Part shown: positions 22,343 through 34,493 of the stretch, one piece after another | Position numbering within the stretch: position 1 is the stretch's first letter | How the letters are laid out: the number at the start of each line of letters is the position of its first letter | Assembly (NCBI GenBank): GCA_024663395.1 | Contig: JANFAH010000052.1 | Span: forward strand, 124,001 to 188,000 | Source: Pisolithus tinctorius | Taxonomy: Eukaryota > Basidiomycota > Agaricomycetes > Boletales > Pisolithaceae | Direction: 5' to 3' | DNA length: 64,000 bases | Notes under the pieces: model-generated | What the model saw: the letters and a program-made list of their open reading frames with translations, nothing else | What the model was told of the DNA's origin: nothing | The model's database searches: none | Made by a program: the position numbers and the translations under genes

Positions 22343-24083
22343 GTTCATGTACCTAGCACAAAATGAGTTCCAAAGGCTTCCAGTACATCCATCAGGTCCA
22401 CTCACTTTTCCCCTTTCTGAAAGTCCACCACAGAATGGGGAACAAAGCAACCATGCTGAGCACAGGCTGTGGCACCAATCCTGGTGGACCAGAGATTGGA
22501 CTTGTTAATATTAGCAGCATTGATTGCCCTGTGATTGTTGCAGGTGGATCTCTACCAGTACAGTGGGTCATTTAAACTCCATGACCTTGGGACAACTCAC
22601 TTCCTTGGTATCCAAAGACTGCTCAAGATGGGCCTGGTGGGGCTTTTCAGCAACCATGTAACCAGTTCCATCTGATAATGACACATCCAACTCAGGCTTG
22701 TTCATTTTCATATGCTGAGCAGTGAAGTTGCCATCCATGACATATTGCCTCATTATGGTCTCATTATGGTATCACTAAGGGGGGAGGGGGAGTTAGATAT
22801 CAAAACCCTACAGATTATCACTTCATACCTGTCATATTGGGTTTTCCAATCTGGAGGTAAATTAATACCTGGTTGTGGGCAGGCAGGACAACAGAGTGCA
22901 AGTTCTCCTTGTCTAGGATCTTGTTCTTTATCATGACCAAAGCCAAACCATTTCCTATGTTTCAAATCCCTCCACAGTCTGGAAACCCTCATCAGCTCTC
23001 AGTACCTGTCCTAATTGGAAATGAATGCATTAATAGAACCCCCTAAGAGCAAATAGTGCATGGCACTCAACTGGTATACAGTCAGGAAATGCATTGTTGG
23101 TGCACCTCTTCAGCTTCTGATAGAAACTCATAGTTAAAGTCTTGCATTCCAGGGCATCAATGAGAAAGTGATTAAGAAGATCAAAGGTGAAAGCAGTTTT
23201 GGGCTTTGTTATACTGGCTGGAGAGAGTCTTTCCCTGAGTAAATCAAGGTGCCAGTCCATTGGATCTGACCCAGGGCAACTGCACCAAGAAATCTCATGA
23301 GTGAAAATTCCTTCTGTGTGCACTATGGTCATTTTTGATCTGAAGGATCTCCTGCTGCCAGAGGTTAACATGGAGGCTACAGGATATGACTGCCATTGAC
23401 CTGTAATTGGGAGGCCCTTCCCCAGAAGTATAGCCCAACTCCTCTGAGTCTGGATCCTGATTCTGTCTGTTTTGAGGGCAAGGATGACCCCCATGGCCAA
23501 TGTGCTAAAGGAACCCAAGTTCCATCAAAGAGGTAGCATGGTAATGAGTAGCATTCCATCTTTGTACCTTGTGGAATGGAAGATTTTGATGCACTTTCAC
23601 AGCACAAGGACCACACCAGGCATGCACACCAATGCAGGACATGCATCTGATACTTCCTTCTGCCTGACAGCACTGCTCACATATCCCCCCCTTAGCCAGC
23701 TGCTCTCCCTCGAGAATGACTTTGAGATATTCTGCTCTCCAAGGCAGCCATTCTCTGATGAAATCATTTTGACTCTAGGGGATAATTTAGCCAATGCAGT
23801 ATCAGGCAAAACTTCCCACCTTGGTAACCCTCCTAGTATTTGGGGTATCTTCCTCATCATTCCAGTCCAAGGTAGGCATGTCAAAGGAGTCTGGGACAAC
23901 ATTCTGGGAGCCTATTGTCCTGGGGGTCCTTGGAGTTGAAGGTTGACTCTGAGATGGGAGGTAGAGGTGTCTGGCATCCACCTCCTTGTAGGTGTCCTTT
24001 CCTCTCCAGGTTTTAGTGACTTCAAATTTATACAAACCTCCTGCAGAGCTTTTGCCAAGGACTTTGGTTCTACGACAATGCAT
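22343..24083 (-). pseudogene. KDZ-type (Kyakuja-Dileera-Zisupton) transposase, decayed, C-terminus lost
   Basis: Reading from 24083 downward: a basic/Pro-rich N-terminus; NDFIREWLPWRAEYL (about 23785-23740); a CxC zinc region (ICEQCC..CMSC..HAWCGPC..H, then WNATHYHATSL, about 23690-23540); KTAFTFDLLNHFLIDALECK (about 23200-23140); RVSRLWRDLKHRKWFGFGHD (22990-22930) with CCPACPQPGINLPPDW; YVMDGNFTAQHMKM (about 22750) with DVSLSDGTGYMV; and VNAANINKSNL...ACAQHGCFVPHSVV (about 22530-22410). These match, in order, the conserved blocks of fungal KDZ transposases. Frame changes and stops show decay. The catalytic C-terminal part is missing beyond the Ty3-B LTR. It lies 145 bp downstream of the TET/JBP gene on the same strand. 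Confidence 0.85.
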
Positions 24084-25102
24084 GATTGAGCACAGGAAGA
24101 GTCAAAAGCAAGGTTTTCAGCTGTATTGAAAAATTTTCATCCCCAAAACAACACCACACAAGTCCAGAACAAGGTTATCAGATGTATTTAAAATATTTGT
24201 ACCCAAGAATTGCCACTAAAATGTATTTTAAGTGTATCTGACAGCCAACCCAAGAATGTCCTTTTGGGTAGTCCATGCTGGTCTTGTGACCTTGAGTCAG
24301 TCATGTACTTTGTCCTTCATATAATGCACCAATGCAATTCTTTCTCCCTTCTCCCACTTTGGCACAGAATGTTGAAGGATTTTGCCTGATAGGAAAATCA
24401 TGGTGCCTGGGGAATAAGCCAGTTCAGCCCCCAGATCTGGAATAAGGAATTTAGCATTGTGAGAACCCAGGCTCACTAATAAATCCAGAAGGGTTGGGGT
24501 TGATGTGACATCCTGGTGAGAGGGAGTTTCCTGATTGACAATAATACCAATGTTGGTATAGACTGATGGCCAATCCAGGGATATCTCATTCTCCACCCTG
24601 CCAGCCTTGGCCAACATTGCTTGACCACCAGCCCTGGCCATATCTGGCAATGAGACCTTTGCTATATTGCTCCAGAAGTGTTCCACATAAGAAATCTTGA
24701 GCAGCCATTCCCTATTGGCTGTCTGTTTGAGGGATGTGCTTTGATAGAGTGTATCAACCAACCTCTTTAAATTTGTCAGCCCCTACCATGGAAATCACTG
24801 CACCTGGACAAACCTCATGAGCCTGTTGGAATGTGGCAGGAGACATGGAAATCCTGCCATGTCCATACATGACTTGGTCAACAGGCTGATGCTTATGGCC
24901 ATATCATTTGTTAAGCTTGCTTTTGTCTTTTGGCTTGTTCTTGGTGTCATAACTGTGCATTCACTCTAAGTCCTTACTCACTCCACACCCTCTTCTGCTG
25001 GTCATTCACTCACTCTGCACCAACTCCGCCCAACTTCTGTCAGTTGCGAGCCATCTCCACTCTGACTGCTGTTGGACTTGTGTTGCTCTCCTACTGGACT
25101 GA

Positions 25103-25540
25103 TGTAAGTTAGGTATTTAGCGATCCTAGGGACTGCAGGGGACTCCTAGGGCCTGATAGAACAGGGTCTAGTTCAACCCAGAGGAGCTCTGAGCTTGGAG
25201 TAGTGAAAAGAGGTAAAGGAGTGGATTGAGTTGGTCAGAATGAATGAAGCAGGGAAACGAGTGAGTGACAGTGTCTGGAGGGTCGTCTAGGGGTGCCTCA
25301 GTGAGGGCTTTTTGCAGTCTTTCTTTCGCAGTCTTCAATTTCACAGTCTTTGCAGTCTGGTTCCTCCTTTTTTTTTTTTGTTGTGTACTGTAGACCTAAA
25401 CTAGTGCGCAAAAATGCTGACTAAGCTACCCAAAATGCGCCACAAAGGTAGGCTAAGTATCACTAATGTAAATCAAAGCAAAAACACAATAGAAAAGACA
25501 ATAATTAAATCACCTCAGTAGGGAGTACTTATTCCCTACA
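25103..25540 (-). repeat. LTR of gag-only element (3' LTR by gag orientation)
   Basis: 438 bp. Differences from the other LTR are few and mostly CG versus TG/CA. Homologous to the solo LTR at 11424-11847. Confidence 0.9.
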
Positions 25541-25703
25541 TCCAAGGGGGGCTTGAGAAAATGACTGTCCTCAGTCAACAAAAAGGGGGGTTCAAATGAA
25601 GGAACAGGTATCATATCAAAAATGAGTCCAGAGAATGAAAGACATCAAGCTTTGAAACAGAAACAAGGAGACCATATCAAGAAAAAGGAAAAGTCCACAT
25701 GAC

Positions 25704-27315
25704 TCACTTCACCAACCCACAAGGGATGTGACCAGAATCAGGAAGGAAACTGGCACAGGCACCTGGATGGGGAGAAGGTTCAGCCAGAGGGGGGCTATGA
25801 ACTCGAACTGAGGGCAGAGGGGACAGGTGAGGTTGTTCGAAGTCAGTTCTTCGAACTTGAATATGATTCGAAGCCAGGAGGAGGGGTCGAAGTCGAAATG
25901 ACTGAGCCACTGGGGCCCTAGGGCATGGGGTGCTTGATGGACCTCGAGCTCGAATCAGTTGCTTCGATCTGGGCACCTCGACCTTGAGCAGAATTTGGGG
26001 GATTGGTGCGAACTTGATGAGGGGGAGAGAGTCCTGGAGAGGACTGAGGTGAAGCATGGGAAGGTACCTGGGAACTCGAACCACCATGACCACGAGCCAG
26101 GGCCCAGGAGTCGAGCTGCTCCCTGAGAGTTTGCCCAAGAGCCTCTTGAGGGACCTCCTGACCTGTAGGTAGTACAACTTGGCCATGAATAATCCTACAC
26201 CTGCCTGACACCAGATACAAAGTGCACACACTGCACTGAGCTCGAACATGACCTTCTTGACCACAGAAGAAGCAGAAACTGAACCTCTCAAGGGCAGAAG
26301 GTTGCCTCGAGGCTCCCTGATGAACAGGGGAGTCATTTGAGCGAGGGCTGAGTCGAGGGGGACTCTTCGAAGTCGAACCGGGCTGTGGGGAGGGCCTACT
26401 CGAGGCTGGATGAGAATTCAAGTCATTCGAAATCAACTGGAAGCGAAGTCAGATGCTACTCAGAGCCCCTTGCTGAGGGACAGGGACACACAGGCTCAGA
26501 ACTGGTCGGGGGGGACCGTTCAAAGTCGACTCGAAGCAGCAAGAGGGTCTACTTGAGGTCGAAGGTTCACTTCAAAGAGGACTTTGGCTATTCGAAGCCA
26601 AAGGGGGCTCAACTCGACAAGGGGTACTGTCTGAAGTTGTCCCGAAGCAGGGAGGGGGTCTACTCAAGGTCGAAGGTTTGGTTTGAAGAGGATGCTGGTT
26701 ATTCGAAGCCAAAGGGGGCTCAACTCGACAAGGGGTACTGTCTGAAGTTGTCCCGAAGCAGGGAGGGGGTCTACTCGAGGTCAAAGGTTCAGTTCGAAGA
26801 GGATGCTGGCTATTTGAAGCCAAAGGGGGCTCAACTCGATGAGGGGGGTCAGAACTCCACCATTTCCCTGTGCCATCACCAACCAACTGGTTCACCAGCA
26901 CATACCTGGTGTGATGAATGACATCGACGAAGTGCCAGGAGAGGTCTGGGGCATGTTGGGGGAACCAGCAAAGGAGGCTGGTCATTACCTTCTTTGCGAG
27001 CTGTAATGAAAGGCCTCGAACGAAGAGCCTTGACTGTGCCTCGATGTCTAAAACACCCTGCTTTATGAGATGCAGGAACTGCTGCTGGAAACTTTGAAGA
27101 TACTGCCCTAGGGACAAGAGCGAATCGAATTCGAAGGTATGAGCCTGCTTGAGAAAGGCAAGGAGCTCGTCAAGGGGGTCAAGATCATCTCCTGGCTGCT
27201 TGAGCTCAGGGTACTGCTGGATGACCAGGCCTATGAATCGATCCCATTCACCATTACTAGGCTCGATGAAGTGCAACCAAAGCTTTGATGAGCTTGGAGG
27301 TGCGAACCGAAGCAC
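25704..27315 (-). pseudogene. gag: Gag-like gene with CCHC zinc knuckle
   Basis: 27315-26572 encodes a capsid-type domain (LWLHFIEPSNGEWDRFIGL, LGQYLQSFQQQFLHLIKQG, SRLFVRGLSLQLAKKVMTSL), followed by a repeated Pro/Ser-rich linker. The frame at 26436-25918 carries a CCHC knuckle CFFCGQEGHVRAQC (about 26276-26235) and CRIIHGQVVLP, typical of basidiomycete LTR gag proteins. The two parts are in different frames, so a frameshift or intron lies near 26570-26440. A start at 27315 is the first Met; the true start may be further up. Confidence 0.7.
26540..26860. repeat. 111 bp tandem repeat within gag linker
   Basis: About 2.5 copies of a 111 bp unit (recurrence of 'aagccaaagggggctcaac' at about 26595, 26706 and 26817). 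111 bp is 37 codons, so the repeat keeps the gag frame and adds repeated ARPPPCFGTTSDSTP-like blocks. Confidence 0.8.
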
Positions 27316-28589
27316 AACTCAGATGGTTGCCCTATCTTCAAAGACTCCCCTTTCCTTGCAGTACCTGACTACCTGCTTGAAGTAGTCTTGAAGGTGCTGT
27401 GGGTCTCCCAAGAACTCAGGCCTTGCTGCTGAAGGGAAAATACAGTTGCACATGAGTACCAAGGGCTCAAAGCGAGCTCAAAGGTCTACAATGTGATCCC
27501 AAAGGTCTCGACCACTCAGACAGTGAGTGCGAACAGCAAAAATGTGAGCTCGAAGTGGAAATACTCAAATCGAAGGGCCAAAATGTGAACTCAAGCACTC
27601 AGGGGCACAGATTACCCAGACACGATCCCAAAGGCTAGAATTTGACCAGTAACACTAAGACATGAATACTAGTGATGTATATTTGAACCCGAAGCCCTGA
27701 AGAGGAAACCTATGGAGTGAAGACACAACCCTGAAAGACCAAGGGGTTCTCGAAGCGAGTTCGACAGGGACTCAAGCAGTTCAGAACAGCGCCAAAGGGG
27801 AGAATACAAGGATGGGTGACCAGGGGTGGTGGACTGCAGCACTAAGACACCAAAAATGAGCCAGAAACACTGCCAAGAGTAAAACTCTGGCAGCAGGAGG
27901 GGGAGAGGGTGGTCCTGGGGACAACATGCCAAAAAGTGACTTCGTGCGACCTCGAACAGGTGTGGGCAACTCCTATGGACTGAGAACGAGTGCTGTGGAT
28001 GATAAATGGCTTAAGATGGCAGAACAATGGTGGGAAAAGGCCTAGAGCAGCTGCAGGGATGGTCCAAGTGGCTCGAAGGGGTCTCAAATGCAAAAAATGC
28101 GGTTTGACAGCGATTGGAATGGTGCAAGACAGCCAAAAACAATTGGGAATGAGTGAGGCCGATGCAGAAGGCCTTGTATGACCAACAATGTGAAGAGAAA
28201 TGGCTTCAAACAGCCAAAAACACGACTGCAGAGGGCTCTGGGGGGCAAGGGCACACAAATGTGGCCAGAAGCGCTGCGAACGGCTGGTCAGGGAACTGAA
28301 TGGCAGATAGGCGAAGGAAGGTGACACAATGGGGTGCTAGGAGTCCAAAAAACGCGCCAGAAAACAACTTCGAGGGGGAAAAACACGACCTGGAGGGACT
28401 TTGAAGGCAAAAATGCCTAAAAGTGATTTGACAGGGGGTTCGAGCAGCTCCAAACGGCTGGATAGGAGTGAGAAACGAATGCAGGCGACGACTTACAACT
28501 CCAGAGGGCCAAAAATGCGAAGTAAAACCTGCCAAAAAGCAAAATCCAGGCAGGAGGAGGAGGAGGAAGGGATCCAAGCTAAGCAGAGC

Positions 28590-28607
28590 CCCTCATGGTG
28601 GGCTCCA
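28590..28607 (-). promoter_or_regulatory. Probable tRNA primer-binding site of the gag-only element
   Basis: On the minus strand, two bases after the LTR end at 28610, the sequence reads TGGAGCCCACCATGAGG. TGG directly after an LTR is the usual complement of a tRNA 3' CCA end. The tRNA identity is not determined. Confidence 0.5.
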
Positions 28608-28609
28608 GT

Positions 28610-29047
28610 TGTAAGTTAGGTATTCAGCAATCCTAGGGACTGCAGGGGACTCCTAGGGCTTGATAGAACAGGGTCTAGTTCAACCCAGAGGAGCTCTGAG
28701 CTTGGAGTAGTGAAAAGAGGTAAAGGAGTGGATTGAGTTGGTCAGAACGAATGAAGCAGGGAAACGAGTGAGTGACAGCATCTGGAGGGTCGTCTAGGGG
28801 TGCCTCAGTGAGGGCTTTTCACAGTCTTTCTTTCGCAGTCTTCAATTTTGCAGTCTTTGCAGTCTGGTTCCTCCTTTTTTTTTTTTGTTGTGTACTGTAG
28901 ACCTAAACTAGTGCGCAAAAATGCTGACTAAGCTACCCAAAATGCGCCACAAAGGTAGGCTAAGTATCACTAATGTAAATCAAAGCAAAAACACAATAGA
29001 AAAGACAATAATGGAATCACCTCAGTAGGGAGTACTTATTCCCTACA
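28610..29047 (-). repeat. LTR of gag-only element (5' LTR by gag orientation)
   Basis: 438 bp, same length and ends as 25103-25540. Adjoins the CTGA duplication at 29048-29051. Confidence 0.9.
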
Positions 29048-30240
29048 CTGAGCAGACCGTTCTCTGAGGGGTCATGTGACTACCTTCAGACTTCTCCCTG
29101 ACAGTGTGCAGTCAGGTACTCTGCAGCACGTGCACTGCATGGTCCAGCACCTGGACTGTTTCCTTTTCTGGATGTTCTATGTTACCTGTTCATATGTCTT
29201 CCATCTACCCTTCATTCATTGTCTAGGAAGTTTTTACTTGAAAATTTCTGGGTCTCCATATGTCAGTTCCGATTCTGGTTACTGTACCTCTGTAGTAGTA
29301 TAAAAGCATGTATCATACTCTGCCATTCCTCAGTACGAATATCAACTTAGTTCCTACTCCTTCTGTCTCTGACCTCTGCCCATCAGAGTTACCTCTGACT
29401 CTCCATCTGTACTCTCCCTCTGAAATACAAGGGCTGAGATCATACCAGGGGGTAGCACATGAGCTAAACCTGATGCCCTCACTCTGCTCTGCCTTTGCCT
29501 TGGTGGACTTCATTCCTGCTGACACTCCACTAGTTGGAGTTCTGTTCCTTTGTGTCAGACTTGCTTCTGAACCACTCTCTAGACCTTATATAGCATCGGA
29601 GTTGGTTGGAGTAGGCCCGGACTTGACACTTGGGCTCAGTCTGAAGATTGTCTTTTATGGAAAGGAGAAGGGAATTGAGAAGTTCCTATGATATAAAAGC
29701 TGTAGTGAAGGGTTGTCAGAGAATGAAAAGACTCACTATCCATGCATCTGGGACAATCCCAGGCAGATACCATACTATCACCCTGCCATGCACATCCAGA
29801 ACTGTGGCAGGAGCATTGATATACCCAATTTTTGGGTTTTCAAAATGGATGGTCCTGTCCTTGGCATGCACCAATGGTTCAGAAAACCTGTCTGCATCCC
29901 AATCCAACACATCTATTAAGGGTCAGACTTGGATCACTTGCAATTGTTGTGGAACATCACCTACAGGGATTGAGGATGGCATGTGTAATGACTGCAGATG
30001 CCAGCCTAACTTCCAAAGATGTAATAGCATCTGAAGTTAGACCAGATTCCCCTTGCAATGTTGCCCTGACTTGGGTTAACTCAGCCAAGGATTGAAGTCT
30101 ATTATCCAACTAAATACATAGCAAGTGTAGCATCAGTGCTTATGGCTTACCTTGGCTTCCTGAGCTGGTGATTTGAGAAAATAGAGCTGGAAGAGATCAT
30201 AGGGACTGTCCCAAAGGCAGCCTTCAGCATTCCAACCACC

Positions 30241-32640
30241 ATTGTATGCAGGGAATCATCCATGATGATGTGGGGAGTGTTGGAATGGTCAAAGGAAAAT
30301 TTTTTAACTGTGAGAAAAATAGTTAAAAATCACTCAGTACATAAGTTGGAAGTTATTCTCCACAAGGGACCCTGCTTGACTTGGGGGAAGATCCAGAATC
30401 CAGAATCCCAACTTAGTCTACTAGATACACCATGTTTCTTGAAACATCTAGTCATGTAAGCAGGGGCCTGGAGTGGTGCAATCAAACTCAGCAGCAGTTG
30501 AACTCCAAGTCAATCCAGTCCAGCAATCTCTTGAGCATCATGGGAAACCATGGAACACCAATACTAATCTAGCAATCTAGCAACATCCAACAGCTAGGAA
30601 CACATCCAGTCAGCATTTGAAGGGAAGATGTTGGGTTGCTAGTAATGCCATTGGAAAGCTCTTGAGCATCAAAGGGAAACCTTGCTTAACAAGATCAGCC
30701 ATGGAACACCAGTGCTAATCTAGCACCATCCACCAGCTAGGCAGACTGACATGAAACAATGCACCAAGTCTTTTGCTAAGGTTGGGGTTAGAAGCAGACT
30801 TGCATGAAAAAATACACCAAGTCTTATGCTAGGGTTAGGGTTAGCACATGCTTCATTCGAAAAAAGACATAGATTCCCACACAGCATTCAAATCCAATCA
30901 AAGCAGTGACATTTACAAGTCCATACATAAATTCAACTACAGTTACAATTTCAACTACAAAAGCATAATGGTTTCATAAGAAACCAAGGCTTGCCTGCAT
31001 TCCAGAGGGGGCCCTCCTCCAGAAGTACAGTTGGGCCAATAAAAACCATCCTCAATTCAACCAAGTTCCCAAAAAAGCGCACAACAGATGATAACAAAGA
31101 TCCTGAAAGCACATTAGCATCAACACAACTTTGCAAAGTTCACATACCTGAGGTGCACTATTCACCAGGAGACAAAGACAAACCACTCTAGAAGGTTTAT
31201 GTCAGTACAACATAGATTATACAAAAGCTGAATACTCACTACACCAAAGCCTCTGACCAACTAGCTACTACCAATATATGGAAGCACATATCACACAGAA
31301 AAAACATCATAGGCTGACCCACACAGGTGGGTACAGACCAAATGAAATGTCATTAGCTGGCCTACAATGTAGGCACAGACTAGCCCCCAGATCCCATATG
31401 AGCTGGCCTACAATGTAGGCACAGACTATTCCCCCAGACCCAACATATTACCCCCCAACCAAAAATTGTGCTGGCCAAGCACAATCTAAGGTGGAGGGTA
31501 GCCCCTCCCTACATCCTGTAGCTGCAGACTACAGTCAATAGTGAGGCGCCAAGGATGCTGCAAAGTAATGGTAATCAAGTAGTGTGAAAATTTTGAGATC
31601 AGAGGTGCCACTTACCTTATGACAGCTGAGACGATGGGCTGAGATAAAAACAAAGATGATGTAGCACACAAAATGGGAGAGAGAGGGGGAGAAAGGGAGA
31701 AGGAGAGGGAGGGAGAGGCAGGATGACAGGGGGGAAGTGTCACATTGCAGGGAAACACAGTAAGGGAAAAAACATGCCACTGACTGGGGGGGATTTATAT
31801 ACTTGAGTCTTATGTACCATTGTTTGGCAACAGTCCAACTAGCAAGGTTGCTGTCAAAGTTTGGCTGCTATGCATGTCATGTTCTCGGCCTCAGTGCATG
31901 TTCAGTTGCTGCAAGTGCCAACAACTTCCTCTGAGTCAATACCACTCATTGTACCTATACATAGCAAATAGCAATGTCACATGACTCCACTGTCACCAGA
32001 TTTGGCTTCTATATACTAAATATACTAAATACTAAATTTTTGTTTGACATTCTCATAATTGCAGTGCTGAGCCAAGCAAGCACTCACTTGTGACATTGGT
32101 TGAGCAGTAGTGGTGGCTTACTCTTGGGATTTCATAGCAAATGTATTGTAGTAGTACTACTGGATCATTTACTACATGTAGCCAATTATTGAAACCAGAA
32201 ATCGGCCCAGCACTGACTGACCACTCCGTAAATAGTACTATGTAATGTTCCAGAGACACATCCAAAGTATGGGTAAACAGGTGTGATAATCATGACGGTG
32301 GTGATGTTGTTTATGTCACAAATAAGGTTGTGTCAAGATTATCATAGATTCCACTATGTGACAGTGTGTCCAAAATCGAGATCAGTGCATCCGAGTATCT
32401 GGATTGACATGGTCTCTTGCTCCTCTACTTCCTGCCATGCAGTGTCTGCCTCACTGACTGTTGTTGCACTATCCCACTCTCTGGCCCCACTGCGCCTCAG
32501 CAAAATTTTAGGTACATCATCATCCTCTACATTGCATGGTCTGGATCATACTCACATAAAGCACTAGCATGACATTGTGAAACAATCTCTCCCTCAAGAT
32601 TGTCATATGTTGCTCTCTCACTCAGCACTTCCTGCACCTC
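30241..32640. other. AT-rich tract without a recognised gene
   Basis: Contains imperfect duplications: 30530-30605 versus 30665-30745 (both with 'catggaacacca' and 'gctaatctagca'), and two 43 bp units at about 30750-30850 that include short TTAGGG-like runs. A duplicated 'ctggcctacaatgtaggcacagact' motif occurs at 31352-31382 and 31403-31428. A purine-rich GAGAGGGAG tract lies at 31676-31725. ORFs here are short and show no domain. Confidence 0.5.
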
Positions 32641-32659
32641 TCCCTCTCTAAACACAAAA

Positions 32660-34195
32660 TAGGTATGTCATCCCTGCGATGCCACATCTCCCTTCCAAAA
32701 CACAAAACAGGTATGTCATCCAGCATGCAGCATCCCTGTACCACTCACAGAACACCCCCTCCCACTGTGTCCCATGCAGAAATAAGGTTTGTCATCCCAG
32801 CTTTTGGTGTCCCTTTATGACTTACAGAACACCCCCTCACCTTCAAAAAAACAAAGAAGGTATGTTGTCCAGCATGCAGCATCCCTGTACCACTCACAGA
32901 ACACCCCCTTGCCTTGTCTCATCCACAAAACAGGTTTGTTGTCCCAGTTCCCACCATCCCTCTACCACTCACAAAACACCCCCTTGCCATGTCTCTTCCA
33001 AAATAAAGGTATGTCATCCCAGTTCCCAGCGTCCTTGTACCACTCACAAAACACCACTTCTTGCTGTGTCTCATGCAGAAATAAGGTTTGTAGTCCCAGC
33101 TTGCAGCATCCCTTTATGACTTACAGAACACCCCCTCACCTTCAAAAAAACAAAGAAGGTATGTTGTCCAGCATGTGGTGTCCCTGTACCACTCACAGAA
33201 CACCCCCTCACCTTGTCTCATCCACAAAACAGGTTTGTTGTCCCAGTTCCTGCCATCCCTCTACCACTCACAAAACACCCCCTTGCCATGTCTCTTCTGA
33301 AATAAAGGTATGTCATCCCAGTTCCAAGTGTCCTTGTACCACTCACAAAACACCCCTTCTTGCTGTGTCTCATGCAGAAATAAGGTTTGTAGTCCCAGCT
33401 TGCAGTGTCCCTTCACAACTTACAGAACACCCCCTTGCCTTCAAAAAAACAAAGAAGGTATGTTGTCCAGCACACAGTGTCCCTGTACCACTCACAGAAC
33501 ACCCCCTCACCTCATCTCATCCACAAGACAGGTTTGTTGTCCCAGTTCCCAGCATCCCTCTACCACTCACAAAACACTCCCTCACCATGTCTCTTCCAAA
33601 ATAAAGGTATGTCATCCCAGTTCCTGGCATCCTTGTACCACTCACAAAACACCCCCCTCTTGCCATGTCTCATGCAGAAAAAAGGTTTGTTGTCCCAGCT
33701 TGCAGTGTCCCTTTACAACTTACAGAACACTCCCTCACCATGTCTCATCACAAAAATGGTTTGTCATCCCAGTCCCTGGCATCCCCTGTACCACTCACAA
33801 AACACCCCTCTCACCATGTCTCATGCTTGTGGCATCCCTTTATGACTTACAGAACACCCCCCTCTTGCCATGTCTCATGCAGAAAAAAGGTTTGTTGTCC
33901 CAGCTTGTGGTGTCCCTTTATGACTTACAGAACATCTCGCCATGTCTCATCACAAAAAAGGTTTGTCATCTGAGCTCATGGCATCCCTGTACCACTCACA
34001 GAACACCTCCTCGCCTTGTCTCTTGCCAAAAAAGGTTTGTCATCTCAGCTTGTGGCATCCCTGTACCACTTACAGAACACCCCCTTGCTGTGTCTCATCC
34101 TACAAAAGGTATGTCATCCCAGTTCCTGGTGTCCCTGTACCACTCACAAAATACACTAGTAGGCTATCAATTCATATCTCCCTCCATCCAATAAG
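32660..34195. repeat. ~75 bp satellite with ~298 bp higher-order periodicity
   Basis: About 20 units built on 'ggtttgtcatcccag...tccctgtaccactcacagaacaccccct', with starts near 32710, 32788, 32860, 32934, 33008, 33085, 33158, 33233, 33307, 33383, 33457, 33531 and so on. Every fourth unit is most alike (32860, 33158 and 33457 are 298-299 bp apart), i.e. a four-unit higher-order repeat. Many units carry a splice-acceptor-like 'ag|gt'. 75 bp is divisible by three, which explains the long ORFs. Confidence 0.85.
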
Positions 34196-34493
34196 GTATG
34201 TTGTTGGACTTCTACTTCATGGTGTCCATATGATACTCACACATCCCACACTCTGGTCTGCTTATCTAGTGCCCAGCGTTGTGTGTAGTTGCATAAATCA
34301 GATCACATTGGCTTGTCTTGTCCATAAATATGTAGATATCTATCCATATATTTACCAAACTAAATGCATTTATTGTTATCTTATTGCTTGTCCCCTACCC
34401 CTCTTGTGTCTTGTAAAGATAATAAGGTATGCTACTGTTCCCTTCTGTGTCACATGTTGCTGCCACTCACTAATGTTGGCATACTAGACTAAG

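Larger units (their letters stand above)
25103..29047 (-). mobile_element. Gag-only (non-autonomous) LTR retrotransposon with 4 bp TSD
   Basis: Two 438 bp LTRs (25103-25540, 28610-29047; TGT...ACA) with a CTGA duplication (25099-25102, 29048-29051). The 3.1 kb interior has a gag-like gene on the minus strand and no RT, integrase or protease motif. The remaining ~1.3 kb next to the 5' LTR has long open stretches of Ser/Leu/Pro-rich composition without recognisable domains. No clear polypurine tract is visible. It presumably relied on proteins of another element. Confidence 0.85.
24945..29628 (+). mobile_element. Solo LTR of Ty3-B inside the TET/JBP gene, itself split by a second element
   Basis: 24945-25102 plus 29048-29628 together reconstitute the same LTR as 21610-22342. 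The outer ends are flanked by CTTGG duplicates (24940-24944, 29629-29633), so this is a genuine solo LTR insertion. The gag-only element occupies 25103-29047. Confidence 0.92.
24228..30240 (-). pseudogene. TET/JBP-like 2-oxoglutarate/Fe(II) dioxygenase gene, split by nested LTR insertions
   Basis: The catalytic exon (24761-24297) encodes a double-stranded beta-helix core: HxD (PSHQDV, H near 24517), strand region LPDLGAELAYSPGTMIFLSG, distal H (ILQHSV) and, ten residues later, the 2OG-binding Arg (GERIALVHYMKD). After a TGA at 24297-24299 (expected Arg) the frame continues LKVTRPAWTTQKD to a stop at 24228. Upstream lies YGHGRISMSPATFQQAHEVCPGAVIS (24930-24790). Beyond the 4.7 kb insertion come segments with RFSEPLVHAKDRTIHF and LDVHGRVIVWYLPG (29910-29760) and YNGGWNAEGCLWDSPYDLFQLYFLKSP (about 30240-30170). 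Fungal members are thought to oxidise 5-methylcytosine and are reported next to KDZ transposons. The 3D-critical residues are all present, but the copy is interrupted. Confidence 0.78.

Noticed and set aside
26385..26921. Plus-strand 178-codon ORF with SRSKVQFEEDAGY repeats
   Set aside because: Antisense shadow of the gag linker's 111 bp repeat.
30750..30850. Telomere-like TTAGGGTTAGGG run
   Set aside because: Only two units within a 43 bp duplicated motif; not a telomere or a clear chromosome end.
32679..34487. ORFs of 100-294 codons with repeated YHSQNTPSP-like blocks
   Set aside because: Product of a 75 bp satellite whose period is a multiple of three; several frames are open at once.
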